Origin: Cerrena zonata
Taxonomy: Eukaryota > Basidiomycota > Agaricomycetes > Polyporales > Cerrenaceae
Length of the DNA stretch: 64,000 nt
Reading direction: 5' to 3'
NCBI GenBank assembly: GCA_038087015.1
Contig: JASBNA010000004.1
Location: forward strand, 1,860,001-1,924,000
Part shown: positions 1 through 11,667 of the stretch, in pieces
Layout of the letters: every line of letters begins with the position of its first letter
Position numbering within the stretch: the first letter of the stretch is position 1
The notes under the pieces: generated by a model
Databases searched by the model: none
What the model was told of the DNA's origin: nothing
What the model saw: only the letters and a program-made list of their open reading frames with translations
Made by a program: the position numbers and the translations under genes

Positions 1-1
1 C

Positions 2-638
2 CACTATAACTTAGCCTACAGAGAGGAAGAACGAGAGATGTTCCCTACCCTGAAGGTGATGATACTTCTAATAAATAATTATCCTTTATCACGGAGTTGA
101 TCAGCTAATTATGTAGATGTTCGGTGTTGGATCAATTCCTTGGTCTCCTCTTGCCCGTGGTTTCTTATGTCGTCCATTGAGTGCTACAACAACCCGTTCG
201 GAGACAGATCAGTAAGTAACCTCAAATGTACACAACGCTTCCCTTTACTAATGTTATGAATAGGTGGTACAACATCTATAAGGGTAGTCCTGGAGGTGAA
301 GAGATAGTGAACAGGTATGTTAAGGTGTTCTACGTACAACTTTGAACACATCTAACTTTGAGTACAGGGTCGAAGAAATTTCTAAGAAGAAAGGTGTTAC
401 CATGGCCCAAATTGCAACTGCCTGGGTATTGGCCAAAGATGGTGTCAGTGCACCAATCGTTGGTACAACCAGTTTGAAGAACTTGGAAGAACTTATTGGT
501 ACGTAATATCGCAGACCTCTGATCACTACCACTAACATATCGGATCCATTAGCCGCCGTTCATATTTCACTTTCTGAAGAAGAACTGAAGTATTTGGAAG
601 AAGCTTACAAGCCGTCCCCAGTTATCGGTCATATGTAA
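2..638 (+). CDS. Aldo-keto reductase, 3' part (5' end outside window)
   Basis: Partial gene; the reading frame is already open at base 2. Spliced exons read HYNLAYREEE..., then MFGVGSIPWSPLARGFL, WYNIYKGSPGGEEIV, ISKKKGVTMAQIATAWVL, APIVGTTSLKNLEEL and a short C-terminus ending PVIGHM before TAA at 636-638. The SPLARG block, the MAQIATAWVL helix and the PIVGTTS loop that holds the NADP phosphate are hallmarks of fungal aldo-keto reductases of the aryl-alcohol dehydrogenase / YakC type. These are cytosolic NADPH-dependent carbonyl reductases. The catalytic Asp and Tyr would lie in the missing upstream part. Four short introns with normal signals interrupt the visible part. The substrate cannot be inferred. 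Confidence 0.88.
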
Positions 639-799
639 ACACCGTTTGACTAGTCGATTCGCAGGGTTGAGATGTTATTACTGGAGTCAGTTTTCGTACC
701 TTGTATCAATATCAATATGTAACAAAATACGAAGAGTACATAGGTCTCGAGTCTGATGTACACGACTGTCCAACGGCCCACTGAGAGGCTGAGTGTGAG

Positions 800-863
800 A
801 CGCGTCTGTGGCGCGATGCTGAGTTTCAGACTCCGCCTAATGACGGGCGCGTACGCGACGCGT
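800..863. promoter_or_regulatory. Two MluI cell-cycle boxes (MCB, ACGCGT) upstream of MCM2
   Basis: Exact ACGCGT hexamers occur at 800-805 and 858-863, about 130 and 70 bases before the MCM2 start codon, in a locally CG-rich stretch. ACGCGT is the binding site of the fungal G1/S factor MBF (Mbp1/Swi6), which drives replication genes. Two copies in so short a promoter of an MCM gene suggest G1/S regulation; binding is inferred. Confidence 0.6.
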
Positions 864-932
864 GCCGAGTCGAGGAATGCTCACCAGATCCTCTCATCTA
901 CTGCATAACACATATCACACATATCCTAAAAC

Positions 933-3900
933 ATGGTCAGTGTGCTCACACTTAGCAAGATATATTAACGTGTACTAAGTGTTTGTCGAAAAAATATCAG
1001 TCTACCCCTCAACGCCGAACAAAACGTCGTCGGTCTGGCTCCCCGATCCCCTCCTCTTCTCCCCCGCAACGAACTCCAACGCGACGCGACTCCAGCTCTT
1101 CCTTGCCTCCCTCTTCACCACCACCTCCGTTCTCAGATACTGATGACAGCTTGGATGAACGTGACGCTGTGGAAGATGTCGAGGAAGCCCAGTCCGATCA
1201 GGATGGCGAAGATCTTTTCGGAGAGGAAATGGAAGAGTATGTGAAGCGATCAATAACGCGTTTATTTCCTCTTTTCTGACATAGTTATGCTTTTGATAGT
1301 GACTACGCCGTCAACCAGGCTCTCGATCGATACTCCGATGCTGGAATCGACGACGAGCAAGATCTAGAAGAGATGACTGCAGCACAAAGACGTGCTGCAG
1401 AAGCTAAAATGGAGAGGCGTGATAGAATGTCACGACGAGGAGGACGACGTGCAGCCAGACGAAGTCTTTACCCTGGTTTCATGGAAAGTGATGAGGAGGA
1501 TGACCTGAACATTGGCGGTGATCTATTGTCGAACATGAAAAGACGTACGAGGAGGCAATATGATGAACGGAAGGACATGGACGATATGGACGGCCAGGAT
1601 GATGTGAGCTTTCAGCTGATCTCCATTATTATTCCTGTGCTGACCCCATATTATAGGAAATACCCCTGGAACAGCTCAGTGATATCAAAGCAAAATCCAT
1701 CGTCGAATGGATCGCCAATGAGCGTGTTCGGCGTTCTATTATACGACATTTCAGACAATTCCTCATGACCTACGTTGATGATCATGGCTCATCCGTATAT
1801 GGTCAACGTATTCGGACTCTTGGTGAAAGTAAGCACTATAATAGGTTTTTGATTATATTTCCCCCCTTGACGATGGCACTTTTTAGACAACTCCGAATCA
1901 CTTGAAGTTTCTTACCTCCATCTCGCCATGTCAAAACCAATTCTCGCGTATTTCCTTACCAACTCTCCTGCTGCCATGCTCACCATTTTCGACGAAGTTG
2001 CTCTCAGCGCCATCCTCGTCTACTACCCCAATTACGAACGTATTCACTCAGAGGTCCATGTACGGATAACCGATTTGCCTTTGAGCTCCTCTCTCCGTGA
2101 CCTCCGTCGTTCTAACCTGAACAACCTTGTTCGAATTAATGGAGTTGTCACTAGGAGAACCGGTGTTTTCCCTCAGCTGAAATATGTCAAATTTGACTGC
2201 CGGAAATGTGGAGCAGTTCTAGGTCCTTTCTACCAAGACTCTACCAAGGAAGTCAGGATCAGTTACTGCCCTAATTGCGAAAGCAAAGGTCCCTTCGATG
2301 TCAACTCTCAGCAGGTAGGCATGCACATTGACAGAAAATCAGGAAGGCGATCTGACAAACTGAAAACTTTCAGACGGTATACAGGAACTATCAGAAGATG
2401 ACTCTACAAGAATCGCCTGGATCTGTACCTCCTGGTCGTCTTCCACGACACCGTGAAGTCATCCTGCTGTGGGACTTGATTGATTCAGCCAAGCCGGGTG
2501 AAGAAGTTGTGAGTGTTGAATGTTAAAATCTCTTGTGTCCTTTGGTGCATTATTAACGCGTGGTTTGTAGGAAGTGACGGGTATCTACCGTAACAACTTC
2601 GACGCTTCGCTCAACGCGAAGAATGGTTTCCCGGTCTTCTCAACGATCATCGAAGCTAATCACGTCAATAAGAAAGAGGATCAATTCGCTGCATTCCGTC
2701 TAACTGAAGAAGACGAGAAGGAGATTCGACAACTTGCTCGAGATGAACGTATCCGCAAACGTATCATCAAATCCATCGCACCCTCTATTTACGGGCACGA
2801 AGATATCAAGACTGCCATTGCGCTTTCACTTTTCGGAGGCGTACCAAAGGACATCAACCGTAAACTCCGTATTCGTGGTGATATCAACGTCTTGTTGCTC
2901 GGTGATCCTGGTACAGCCAAATCACAGTTCCTCAAGTATGTCGAGAAGACCGCTCATCGCTCAGTGTTCGCTACTGGTCAAGGAGCGTCCGCTGTCGGTC
3001 TCACCGCCAGTGTCCGTAAAGATCCAGTGACCAGAGAATGGACGTTGGAGGGTGGTGCTCTGGTCTTGGCTGATAAAGGCACTTGTCTCATTGACGAGTT
3101 CGACAAGATGAACGATTCGGACCGAACGTCCATTCACGAAGCCATGGAACAACAGACTATTTCCATTTCCAAGGCGGGTATCGTCACGACTTTGCAGGCT
3201 CGGTGTGCTATCATCGCGGCAGCCAATCCTATTCGTGGACGATACAACCCGACCATTCCCTTCCAACAGAACGTGGAGCTGACGGAGCCGATTCTGTCAC
3301 GTTTCGATGTCTTGTGTGTGGTCAAGGATAGCGCGGACCCCGTGAAAGACGAGTTATTGGCGAGGTTTGTAGTTGGTAGTCACTTGAGGAGTCATCCTAA
3401 GTTTGAGGCGGATAAGGATGAGATCGCCGTCGCTACTACGATTGATGAAGACGTAAGTGTCGCACAAACCATCGACCTATCTAATAAGCATTGACGTTCT
3501 CGATATCTGCCTATAGCTTATTCCACAAGACACACTCAAAAAGTACATCATGTACGCTCGCGAGAAGGTCCGACCCAAGCTCTTCGATATCGACCAAGAG
3601 AAACTTTCCAGACTCTTTGCTGATCTGAGACGAGAATCCCTTGCTACTGGCTCATACCCCATCACCGTCCGTCATCTCGAGAGTATGATTCGTATGGCAG
3701 AGGCCAGTGCCAAGATGGCGTTGAGAGAGTATGTTCGGGCGGACGATATCGATTTGGCTATCACCGTCGCTGTGGGCAGCTTTGTTAGTGCTCAGAAGAT
3801 GTCTATCAAGAAGACTTTGGAAAGAGTATGTTTGCCTTTGGTGTTGTGTATACATGTTGAGCTGATTGAGTGTTCTTCTGCAGGGGTTCCGAAAATACCT

Positions 3901-4210
3901 CACTCAAGCGAGGGACCACGAGGAGCTTTTGGCATACCTCCTTGGACAAATTGTCAAAGAGAAAGCGAGGTTGTTCCAGTTGCAAAGATACCAACAGCCC
4001 GAGCGTGTCAATGTCAAGGTTTCTGAACTCGATGAACGAGTACGTGACATTCATTTCCCAAACCATGCAATGCATCCTGACGGTATTTTTTAGGCGAAGG
4101 AACATGACATATTCGATACCGCACCATTCCTTCGTTCGAAATTGTTTGCTGCTAATGGATACTCGTTCAAGGATGGCGTTATTGAGAAAGTCTTCAAGCG
4201 TGGCGACTAA
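933..4210 (+). CDS. MCM2: DNA replication licensing factor MCM2
   Basis: Subunit of the MCM2-7 replicative helicase, nuclear. Ten exons (933-935, 980-1236, 1300-1603, 1657-1828, 1887-2314, 2374-2508, 2571-3452, 3517-3825, 3884-4039, 4094-4210) sum to 2763 nt, giving 920 aa, normal for MCM2. The N-terminus is Ser/Pro- and acid-rich, as expected for the MCM2 tail that is a target of DDK kinase and binds histones. A CX2C...CX2C zinc motif follows (CRKC / CPNC, near 2200-2280). The AAA+ core has Walker [10 protein letters not shown], Walker [11 protein letters not shown] and the arginine finger LSRFDVL. The C-terminus has the winged-helix region. The first coding exon appears to be the ATG alone: a 44-nt intron (936-979) with a TTAAC branch site precedes [13 protein letters not shown]. 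Two MCB sites lie upstream. The exon set is in frame throughout. Confidence 0.95.
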
Positions 4211-4368
4211 GTGCGAGTTACCTAAAGAAAAAGACTCGAATGTGTTAGAAGATTATCCTGTTTTTGCTTTCGTCCTGCTTTGTACAATGTTTAATTGTTG
4301 TATAATATAATCTGTGCATTTACGTTCTACGTGACAGTGAGGCAGGTGGGCTGTAGCAGCCACCTGTA

Positions 4369-4874
4369 TTAGTCAATGGTTTGAGTAGATGTACTTGGGT
4401 CAGGTCGCGGTGGTGGATAGTTTGTCAGGGGCTCTCTGATAGAGAACGTGAATGTCCAGCTGCATAAATCCAATGATTATGAGGTGACTTACGTCCGTAT
4501 TTCCCAAATGTCCTCGCTACTCTTCGTCAATCGTCGTTGCGCCCACCACTCGGCACGTCGACGAATCCAAGCGTCCCGTTTCTCCTCAGGATGCAAACCC
4601 TTACTCGACATGCAGAACTTGAAGTCCTCGGCTTTGTGGGCACATTCCGCCATTCGCCCATACCGGTATAAAGACTTCACCTGTGAACTCATGACTTCGT
4701 ACGTGTTCATTAGGTAGGGGCAATGCATAAGAGGAGAGGTTAACGCATACCATTACAAGTTATATATGTGTCAAATAGGGTCATACATCCTGGAATATCA
4801 TCCGGTGTAGGATATAGCTTTCGCAGGTGTTCTACTTCCTGCTTGACAGCCTTTTCGAAGTTCGGGGAAGACAT
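4369..4874 (-). CDS. Twin-CX9C protein, DUF3128 / Emi1 family
   Basis: Three exons (4751-4874, 4493-4694, 4369-4435) sum to 393 nt, 130 aa. The product starts MSSPNFEKAVKQEVEHLRKL and ends PPRPDPSTSTQTID. Two Cys pairs have exactly nine residues between them (CMTLFDTYITC and CAHKAEDFKFC), the twin-CX9C (CHCH) pattern of proteins oxidised by Mia40 in the mitochondrial intermembrane space. The segment from the second pair through SSEDIWEIR is typical of DUF3128, the family of yeast Emi1, which is needed for early meiotic induction and respiratory function. The start was chosen as the first ATG in frame with the first Cys pair. It is convergent with MCM2, with 158 bases between stop codons. The mitochondrial role comes from the family. 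Confidence 0.85.
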
Positions 4875-5097
4875 GTGTAGACGCCCGTAATGAATGTGTA
4901 GGATCTTATCTTATCAGGGTCGCCCCCTCTGAAGAGGCTGGTCAACTTCAACCCGAACTTGAACGAAACCTTCCTCAGCACTCGCCGGCACACTACCCTT
5001 TCAGTATTGCCAGCCCCCATTCTATCATCACATTCATTTCGACAGCCATTCCTTACTATCTTCTTTACCTTCTATCATCTTGCCTTCACCTTCAACA

Positions 5098-5957
5098 ATG
5101 CAGAAATCTCGAAGTCTAACTCGCCTTCTCGCTTATGGCTTGCTTGGTCTACAGATCACTAGGACTTCGGCTACTTATACACCTACGTCTTCCGATGATA
5201 CACAACTAGAGAAAAAAGACAACTTACTATCGTCATTGGTTGACCCATCTTTGCTAGCTAGTTTCTTTGGTGGCCCCGCAGACGTCTCTGAGAAACTGGA
5301 AATGGTCGAGAACATGCTAAACGAAGCGGGCCTATCTGATATTCTCAATAAAACCGCCGTGTATGATGTCCTCTCAACTGGGTCTGAATTGTCCAAGGCT
5401 GTACTCAACGAAACTGCGATCCTCAACCCCTTACTCGATGGAACTGGCCTGACTCCCGAACTCGACGGCATACTACAGTCTCGGGATGTCTATAGTCCTA
5501 AAATTATTCAGCCTAACGGTCGAACTGTCTGGATTGCTGGTACAACTGTCACGGTCAAATGGTATGATATATTTGACAACTTGATATACCGCATCATTCA
5601 CAGAACCCATAACTTAGGGACACCTCCAATGCACCTAAGAAGATAACGAACAAAGAAGGCATGATTGTCTTGGGATATATTGATGATGGCACAAGCGAAC
5701 ATCTTGATTACAGTACGTGAAGATATAAACTGTGCAATGTTATGACAGTGACATCTCTCGTACAGAACACCCGCTAGCCGACAAATTCGATATCATGCAA
5801 GGTAGTATGGATGTTCAGGTGCCAGATGTAGAGCCAAGAGATGACTACATCATCGTTCGTAAGTCCCTTCCCGCAATGCCTTCGCTGTTGTCTTGACCTT
5901 TTTTGCCTAGTCTTTGGAGACTCAGGCAACAAGAGCCCTCAGTTTACGATCAACTAG
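5098..5957 (+). CDS. Secreted Kre9/Knh1-like (Ser-Thr-rich GPI-anchored family) protein
   Basis: Exons 5098-5561, 5618-5712, 5766-5858 and 5911-5957 sum to 699 nt, 232 aa. The N-terminus has a signal-peptide-like stretch (LTRLLAYGLLGLQITRTSA). A variable middle with a few N-glycosylation sequons (NKT, NET) follows. The C-terminal ~90 residues form a small beta domain: a PKIIQPNGRTVWIAGTTVTV block, then LGYIDDG, DYIIVLFGDSGN and a final SPQFTIN. This pattern matches the basidiomycete Ser-Thr-rich GPI-anchored / Kre9-Knh1 N-terminal domain family linked to cell-wall beta-glucan assembly. Unlike most relatives it stops straight after the domain, with no Ser/Thr-rich tail or GPI signal, so it is probably soluble and secreted. 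Enzyme activity is not expected. Confidence 0.75.
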
Positions 5958-8500
5958 TGGTTCCAGCCACCTGTCTCTAGAAACATTGCGTTTTCCTAAT
6001 TCTATAGACAATACCCTAAACATATTTCTATCTCCCTTACGATATTTTGCCAATTATCTCAATGTCAGTTTCTCGACCGAGATTCAGCAGTGCTATAAAA
6101 ATTTCGAATCATGGTACAATTGTCGCGACAAATTCTAGATGAGGGCTATTACTCCGCCACGCGGTAGTGCTCGAGGGATGCCGTACATACGCAGTTGGGG
6201 ATGGTTTGGAAGTGTCCGGAACTATTTCAGGAAGCAATATTCGCATGCCTGCCATGAAGTAGATCCTGACTGAGTTATAAGGGCCCCTAACGAGCTGATG
6301 CCCCCCATCACCACAGTCCCAATACCGTGAGGCCCATACCCTACAGAAGACTCTATGTCTTCATGCTCGTGGGCGGGGGTCTGAAGGGAGACATCCTTTA
6401 ACCATGCACATAGATATAATTGTTGCCCCGGCTGCCGTGTACTGTCGCTGTAGTCGCTTATATTCCTTCAACTCGCAGAAGTAGCGATTTACTGTTACCG
6501 GTATTTACTAGTACCAATAAGCCTACTGAAGATGATCGTACTTGAAGAAGCCTTGAGAATGGTTGGTGATACAAATGGGTAGATTGGATCGTGAGCAGTG
6601 TTCTTTTTGCTGTCATTGCTGAAGTACTTGCTTGCTAGTGGTTTGATTGCGGTTCTAAGTTACGTACTATCGCTGTATTCCAGGACTAGGTATAGCGATA
6701 GGAGATGCCACCAGTGGGCGCAGTAATACTGCTGACACTACTGGACTGGACTGCCATTGCTGTGCATACCTTCAGTGACCTGGATATGACAACCAAAGTC
6801 CATTGCTTCTGGCTAGTGACATAGTCAATCCATTCTGCCCTTTAGTGTAACTCACGGCTCGTGATGGTGTTTTTCACCTGACGGAACCGAATTCAGACTA
6901 GTTTGGACTGTGGTGGTCCATATTCTGAGCTTCGCCTCAGAATCATAATTTTTCACATTTGTTTCTTCGAGAAACATCAGTTCCCGAGACCATATTTTAT
7001 GATACACCGCGAGCAGTTTGTCAAGTTTGTCTACTATGTATAGTATAGTCAACCTTTGTCACAGTTCTTCGGAGTACCTGCTATATTTGTACATTTGTTC
7101 GACACGCGCCGGCAGAGTGTAAGGGTTTCACTGAAACGACTGAGTACCTACCTACAGGCTACCATAACTCAACTTTCAACCATCGCGATGCTTGACCTTT
7201 CTCATGGACGGGATATGATTCGACGAGCAACTTGAATTCGTCACGAACTTCTCATTGGATAGCACGGTGTGCTCTATGACACCATGTAAATCGCAACCTA
7301 GCTCCCGAAGAAAGCGGTTTGATGTACTATGAACATCACGTATTGTGCATTCTTTCTGCTAAAGAGGCTTAATATTCTGTCATGGTGAAGTCCTACCAAG
7401 CCCCCAATTGTCTGTTCACTGCTTCATCCTTATATTAGCCAACTCTTTTCGTCGTTGATCGACCCTTGCTCATTTCGAACTCGGAGGACCTGAACAACTA
7501 TGCTACTGCTGTTTGTCTTCCTGCGGATGACGAGATCAGCATTATGGTTAACGCGGAGTAAAATGACTATATAAAATGGAATGAAACTGCTCTCGATTCC
7601 GACACGTCATATTCTGCAACGTTTCGTCCCTAGTCACGACGAGTATGAAGCGCGTCCATGTCAAAGGGATGTCTTGGATATGAGTCTACTGCAGTTAATA
7701 TATAGGCTCGTCGCCAAGTGTAAAGCCGTGATGGTTAGCATGAACCTTGGTGGTTTCTGCATATTAGTCTTAGGTAAGTAACATATCTATGTCCGTAGGC
7801 AGACACCATTGATAACCTCTGCTAGCCAAATTTTCTGTCGTTTACATCCCGTCCAATTCGATGCTTGGCGGAACTCGATGTTGTATGTAACAAGCATGAC
7901 GCAATCACACACCAGCCCGAAGATTCATCTTCATTCTCGTGCCATTCGGGAGCTTGTTTTAGCTCACAGTCAGAGTATCAGTTTGAGCTTGAGCTTACGA
8001 CTGATGATAGATGGCCCTTGCCGCTGGTGGATGTCAACTTCATTTCTACGCCCTTACTAGCTAGATTCTAGGTATTCGGTGCTTCACAACAAGTATACTC
8101 GACATGGTGATCTGAATGCTAACTTTCACGTTTACTCTTTTGGTACCTGTCCAAAGTGTTGTGGCACCTGGCTAGCAATAACAAAATCGCGAAGACATAA
8201 TGTGAAGTCTAATTATAGGTCTGATTGTTTGGCGCTAGACTTGGTCACTACATCGCAAGAATCCAACATACCCCCGGGATGGAAGGAAGGCCGAGGAATC
8301 ATATTGATTATGTTGCATTCCGCGTCGTACTCACACCCTTCTGGCCGAGAAGGGGGCTATCTCTGAATAGAACTTATCACACCACAACATTTCTGAAGCG
8401 ATAGAAAAGAAACCGCGGCTCGTCTCATCAACATTTCATTCCATCGTCCATATAACCCCGGAAGCATCGCAATCATATTCGAGCAATTGTCATAACTACA
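5958..8500. other. Gene-free stretch between wall protein and first glycosyltransferase
   Basis: About 2.5 kb with only short open frames that lack codon character or splice structure I could join. I recognise no protein motif, repeat array or RNA gene. The last 500 bases should be the promoter of the first glycosyltransferase. A 13-base word GAGCTTGAGCTTA (around 7984-7996) recurs upstream of the second copy. Confidence 0.55.
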
Positions 8501-10613
8501 ATGTCTCTCCCAGATAGCACCCACATCGTTCTGCTTGCGACTGAAGCATGGGGTGAGTTCATGCTTACAGACCATATTGTTTATCCCACTAAGCCAATCA
8601 ACTTAATTACCATAGGACATACTCGTCCCCTGTGTACTTTCGCTGCGCGATTGATTCAAACGCGCCCCATTAATGTTACGTTCTTTACTTCTCCAAGCAT
8701 CATAGACAAAGTGCTCGCCGAAGTATCGCGTAGCTTCGGGCCCAATGAACAAGCCGGAAGGGACCTCATACGGTAAATACGCTTCTACTTTTGCGTTGTG
8801 CCTTTTTCTCTAACAATCAATAATGTATAGGGTAGCCGCATTGGACTTGAGTGAATCCAAGAGTGACGAGGCTCTCAACTTTACGGCCTATAATGAGGCA
8901 TTTGCTCGTGCTTACGCCCAGCTCGTGAATGGACAAACCGTGAGATGTGCACATTCCGGTCAGGAGTTCGGGCCAATTCGCTCTCCAGACGCGGTTATTA
9001 TGGATGTAAGTCAGTTTGATATATCATCGAGAAACACGTTTCTGACTATGGAAATAGTTCTTCTGCGTTCCGGGATTAGAAGCTGTCCGCGCTTTGAGTC
9101 AGAAACCCGTGAAAGTGTTGGCATGGATGGCTTGTCAAGCAACTTTCCTCATATATCCCTTTGCTCCGGTTAGCAGGGGTGGTCGAGGCGACTATCGCCC
9201 CAAGGTTATGGCTGAGGTTGCCCGCACGGGTCGACCTATTGAAGAAGTTGCTGAGGAGGTAAATCTGAGTAAGAATTGCATCAGCTAAAGGCTTATCATG
9301 AACCTGGTATAGATATTGTTCAAACCTCTTAATAAGGTTGTACAAATCAAAGGAATTCCTCCTCTGTATGACTATGAAATGACACCACAAGAGGTACGTT
9401 ATCAGTAATCTTGACTACGCAAACCTTTATTCACCAAGGAATCAGATTCACATGAAAGGTTCAGGAAGCATGATTGTCATGATGATGCAGACGTGAGTCC
9501 CAACCCTAGCTCATTACACTTCCTTTCCATAATATGTCGTTTACAGATTCATCGAATCATGTGATGGTATGGTTATGTCTACCTCTGACGTTCTCGAACC
9601 CGAAGGAGTTGCAGAAATCAAGGGTTGGTTTGCTGAAACCTCTCGCAAAGCATATGCAGTTGGGCCGCTCTTCCCCATGGACGAGAAAGCTACCGCGGGG
9701 GATAAAATTCAGTCTGATAAATCGTCTGAAATCGATCAGTTCTTAGAAAGAACTTTGGAAGCACATGGCCCAAAGTCCCTCTTATATGTAAGTATCTACC
9801 AATTCCGCCTCGCAGTCTATTCACTACATATTTACATGTTAACGTCGAAATGATAGATTGCCTTTGGATCGTTGTATTGGTCCACAGAACCGGAGAAGAT
9901 CTGGGCCTTCCTTGACGTCGTGATGGAGAAGAAGATCCCCTTTGTGAGTGCAAAATGTCACTTTTATTATATTTTTCCTTATCAGTTTTGTATAGATTCT
10001 TAGCCATGCATCTCCTTTTGCTGTCGTGCCGGATGAGGTGGCTGCCAGAGTCAAGTCCTACGGCAATGGTATTCTCTCGAAGTGGACCCCTCAACAAACG
10101 ATTCTTGCGCACCCCGTAAGTCTCAAGTAACATTCTGCTTGTGACTAGCTCTGACTGTACATCATTATTAGTCGATTGGTTGGTTCGTGACTCATGCGGG
10201 TTTGAACAGTACTCTCGAAGCGATTTCTCTCGGTATTCCGATGTAAGGCTTTCTTAGGAATACCTTATTCGCGCGCTGACGCCGTCCCAAGGATTTGCTG
10301 GCCCTTCGACGCCGACCAACCTCTCTTGGCTGCTCAGCTTTCCGAAACGCACAAGGTTGCTTATGAGCTCCTAGAAGTGCGCACAGAGCCCTGGGGACTC
10401 AAACCTCTCTATCGTACTGGAAAGGCGCCAACCGGTACCCTCGATGCAGTACGCGAAGAAGCAAGAGTTGTGCTTGATAAGGCCTTCGGTGAGGACGGGA
10501 TGACAAAACGAGAGAATATGAAACCGTTGCAGAAGGCAATTCTTGACGCATGGAAAGAGAATGGGTCTGCTCGGAAAGACGTGGAGAGGTTCTTAGCCTC
10601 GTTCGAACATTGA
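8501..10613 (+). CDS. UDP-glycosyltransferase (GT1), upstream copy of tandem pair
   Basis: Transfers a sugar from a UDP-sugar to a small lipophilic acceptor; family GT1, cytosolic or membrane-associated. About eleven exons are joined by 45-70 nt introns, giving roughly 500 aa. The N-terminal Rossmann start MSLPDSTHIVLLATEAWG runs into HTRPLCTFAARL, where His19 sits at the usual catalytic position. The donor-binding region is clear: IAFGSLYW, then WTPQQTILAHP, GWFVTHAGLNSTLEAISLG and PFDADQPLLAAQL, equivalent to the plant PSPG box with HAGLNS in place of HCGWNS. The final exon ends LASFEH. No signal peptide or C-terminal membrane helix is seen, unlike animal UGTs. The acceptor is unknown; sterols, phenolics or xenobiotics are all possible. 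Confidence 0.92.
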
Positions 10614-11667
10614 AGTTTGTGTGAGTGTGTTTATGGATGTAGATTATTGATGGATAGTATTGTGTTATGTATTAGTAGCTTCTCGAAATGAAGGTTTTGG
10701 ACGTGACACAATCCTAAGTACCGTGAATCGAGACAGTGTTTTCCGAGAGGTAGCACGAATTTGCAATGGTGTTAGATGATTAGATAATGAAACACTATGA
10801 CGTCACTAAGTAACCTGCAAGTTGGTTCGTAGCATGATACCGTTGTGAGGACTTTCTCCTTGATACTCTGCCGAGGAATTGTCTAGATTGGCTTTGTCTA
10901 CACCTGATGTAGTGGCTCTCCAAGGTACGGTGGTAAGTGACCTAAGAAACGAACAACTGTGACTAAGTCCCGCTACGGCGTGCCGGCGTTGTTTCAAACA
11001 ATGTTGTTGGGGGGGAAATAAAATAGATCCTTGCAACGGACTGGCCCAAGTCAATATTCCATCCGTTACGATACCACAAAGTCTTGTGACTGAGCTTAGC
11101 TGACAATTTTGGCTACAATCCGTCTTTAAGTTATGTATTTTTAGACGTTAGCTCTGAAACAGCAACAGTGTTGATCTAACTCGAACGTTTGAACCTGACG
11201 TCAGTCTCGAGCTTGAGCTTAAACTTACTCACCAAGGTATGTCGCATGGTGACTCAATATTCTAAGGGGTGTGAAGGGTGCTGATAAACTATTGCTTAAA
11301 AAACAACTCGAAGTCAAGCAGATAGAACGCAGACCGATTTATTACTTACCATTCTTATCCCTGCCTTTGTTTTCAATGGTAATGCCTACGAAACATGATC
11401 ATTGTGATAGGATTTAAGTTATAAATAAACTCATACTTCGGGCTTCTGACCGAATGGTAAAAATGCTCGATCCAATTTCGGTGGTAGTGTCAAGGAGACT
11501 AAGTATAGTTAAGGGACAACTGCCACCGATATCAAATGAAACGATGCAGGTAGTATTCGATGCTGTAGGTTTAAACTATCTGGGCCCATTCCAGTTATTC
11601 AATAATCGTATTAATAGGAAGTGTTCTGGATACCGGTCTGTGTAAGCGAGACCACCTCACTACTACC
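10614..11667. other. Spacer between the two glycosyltransferases (promoter of copy 2)
   Basis: About 1 kb with no supportable gene. It contains the word GAGCTTGAGCTTA (about 11209-11221), shared with the region about 500 bases upstream of copy 1, consistent with promoter sequence carried along in the tandem duplication. Nothing else was recognised. Confidence 0.5.
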
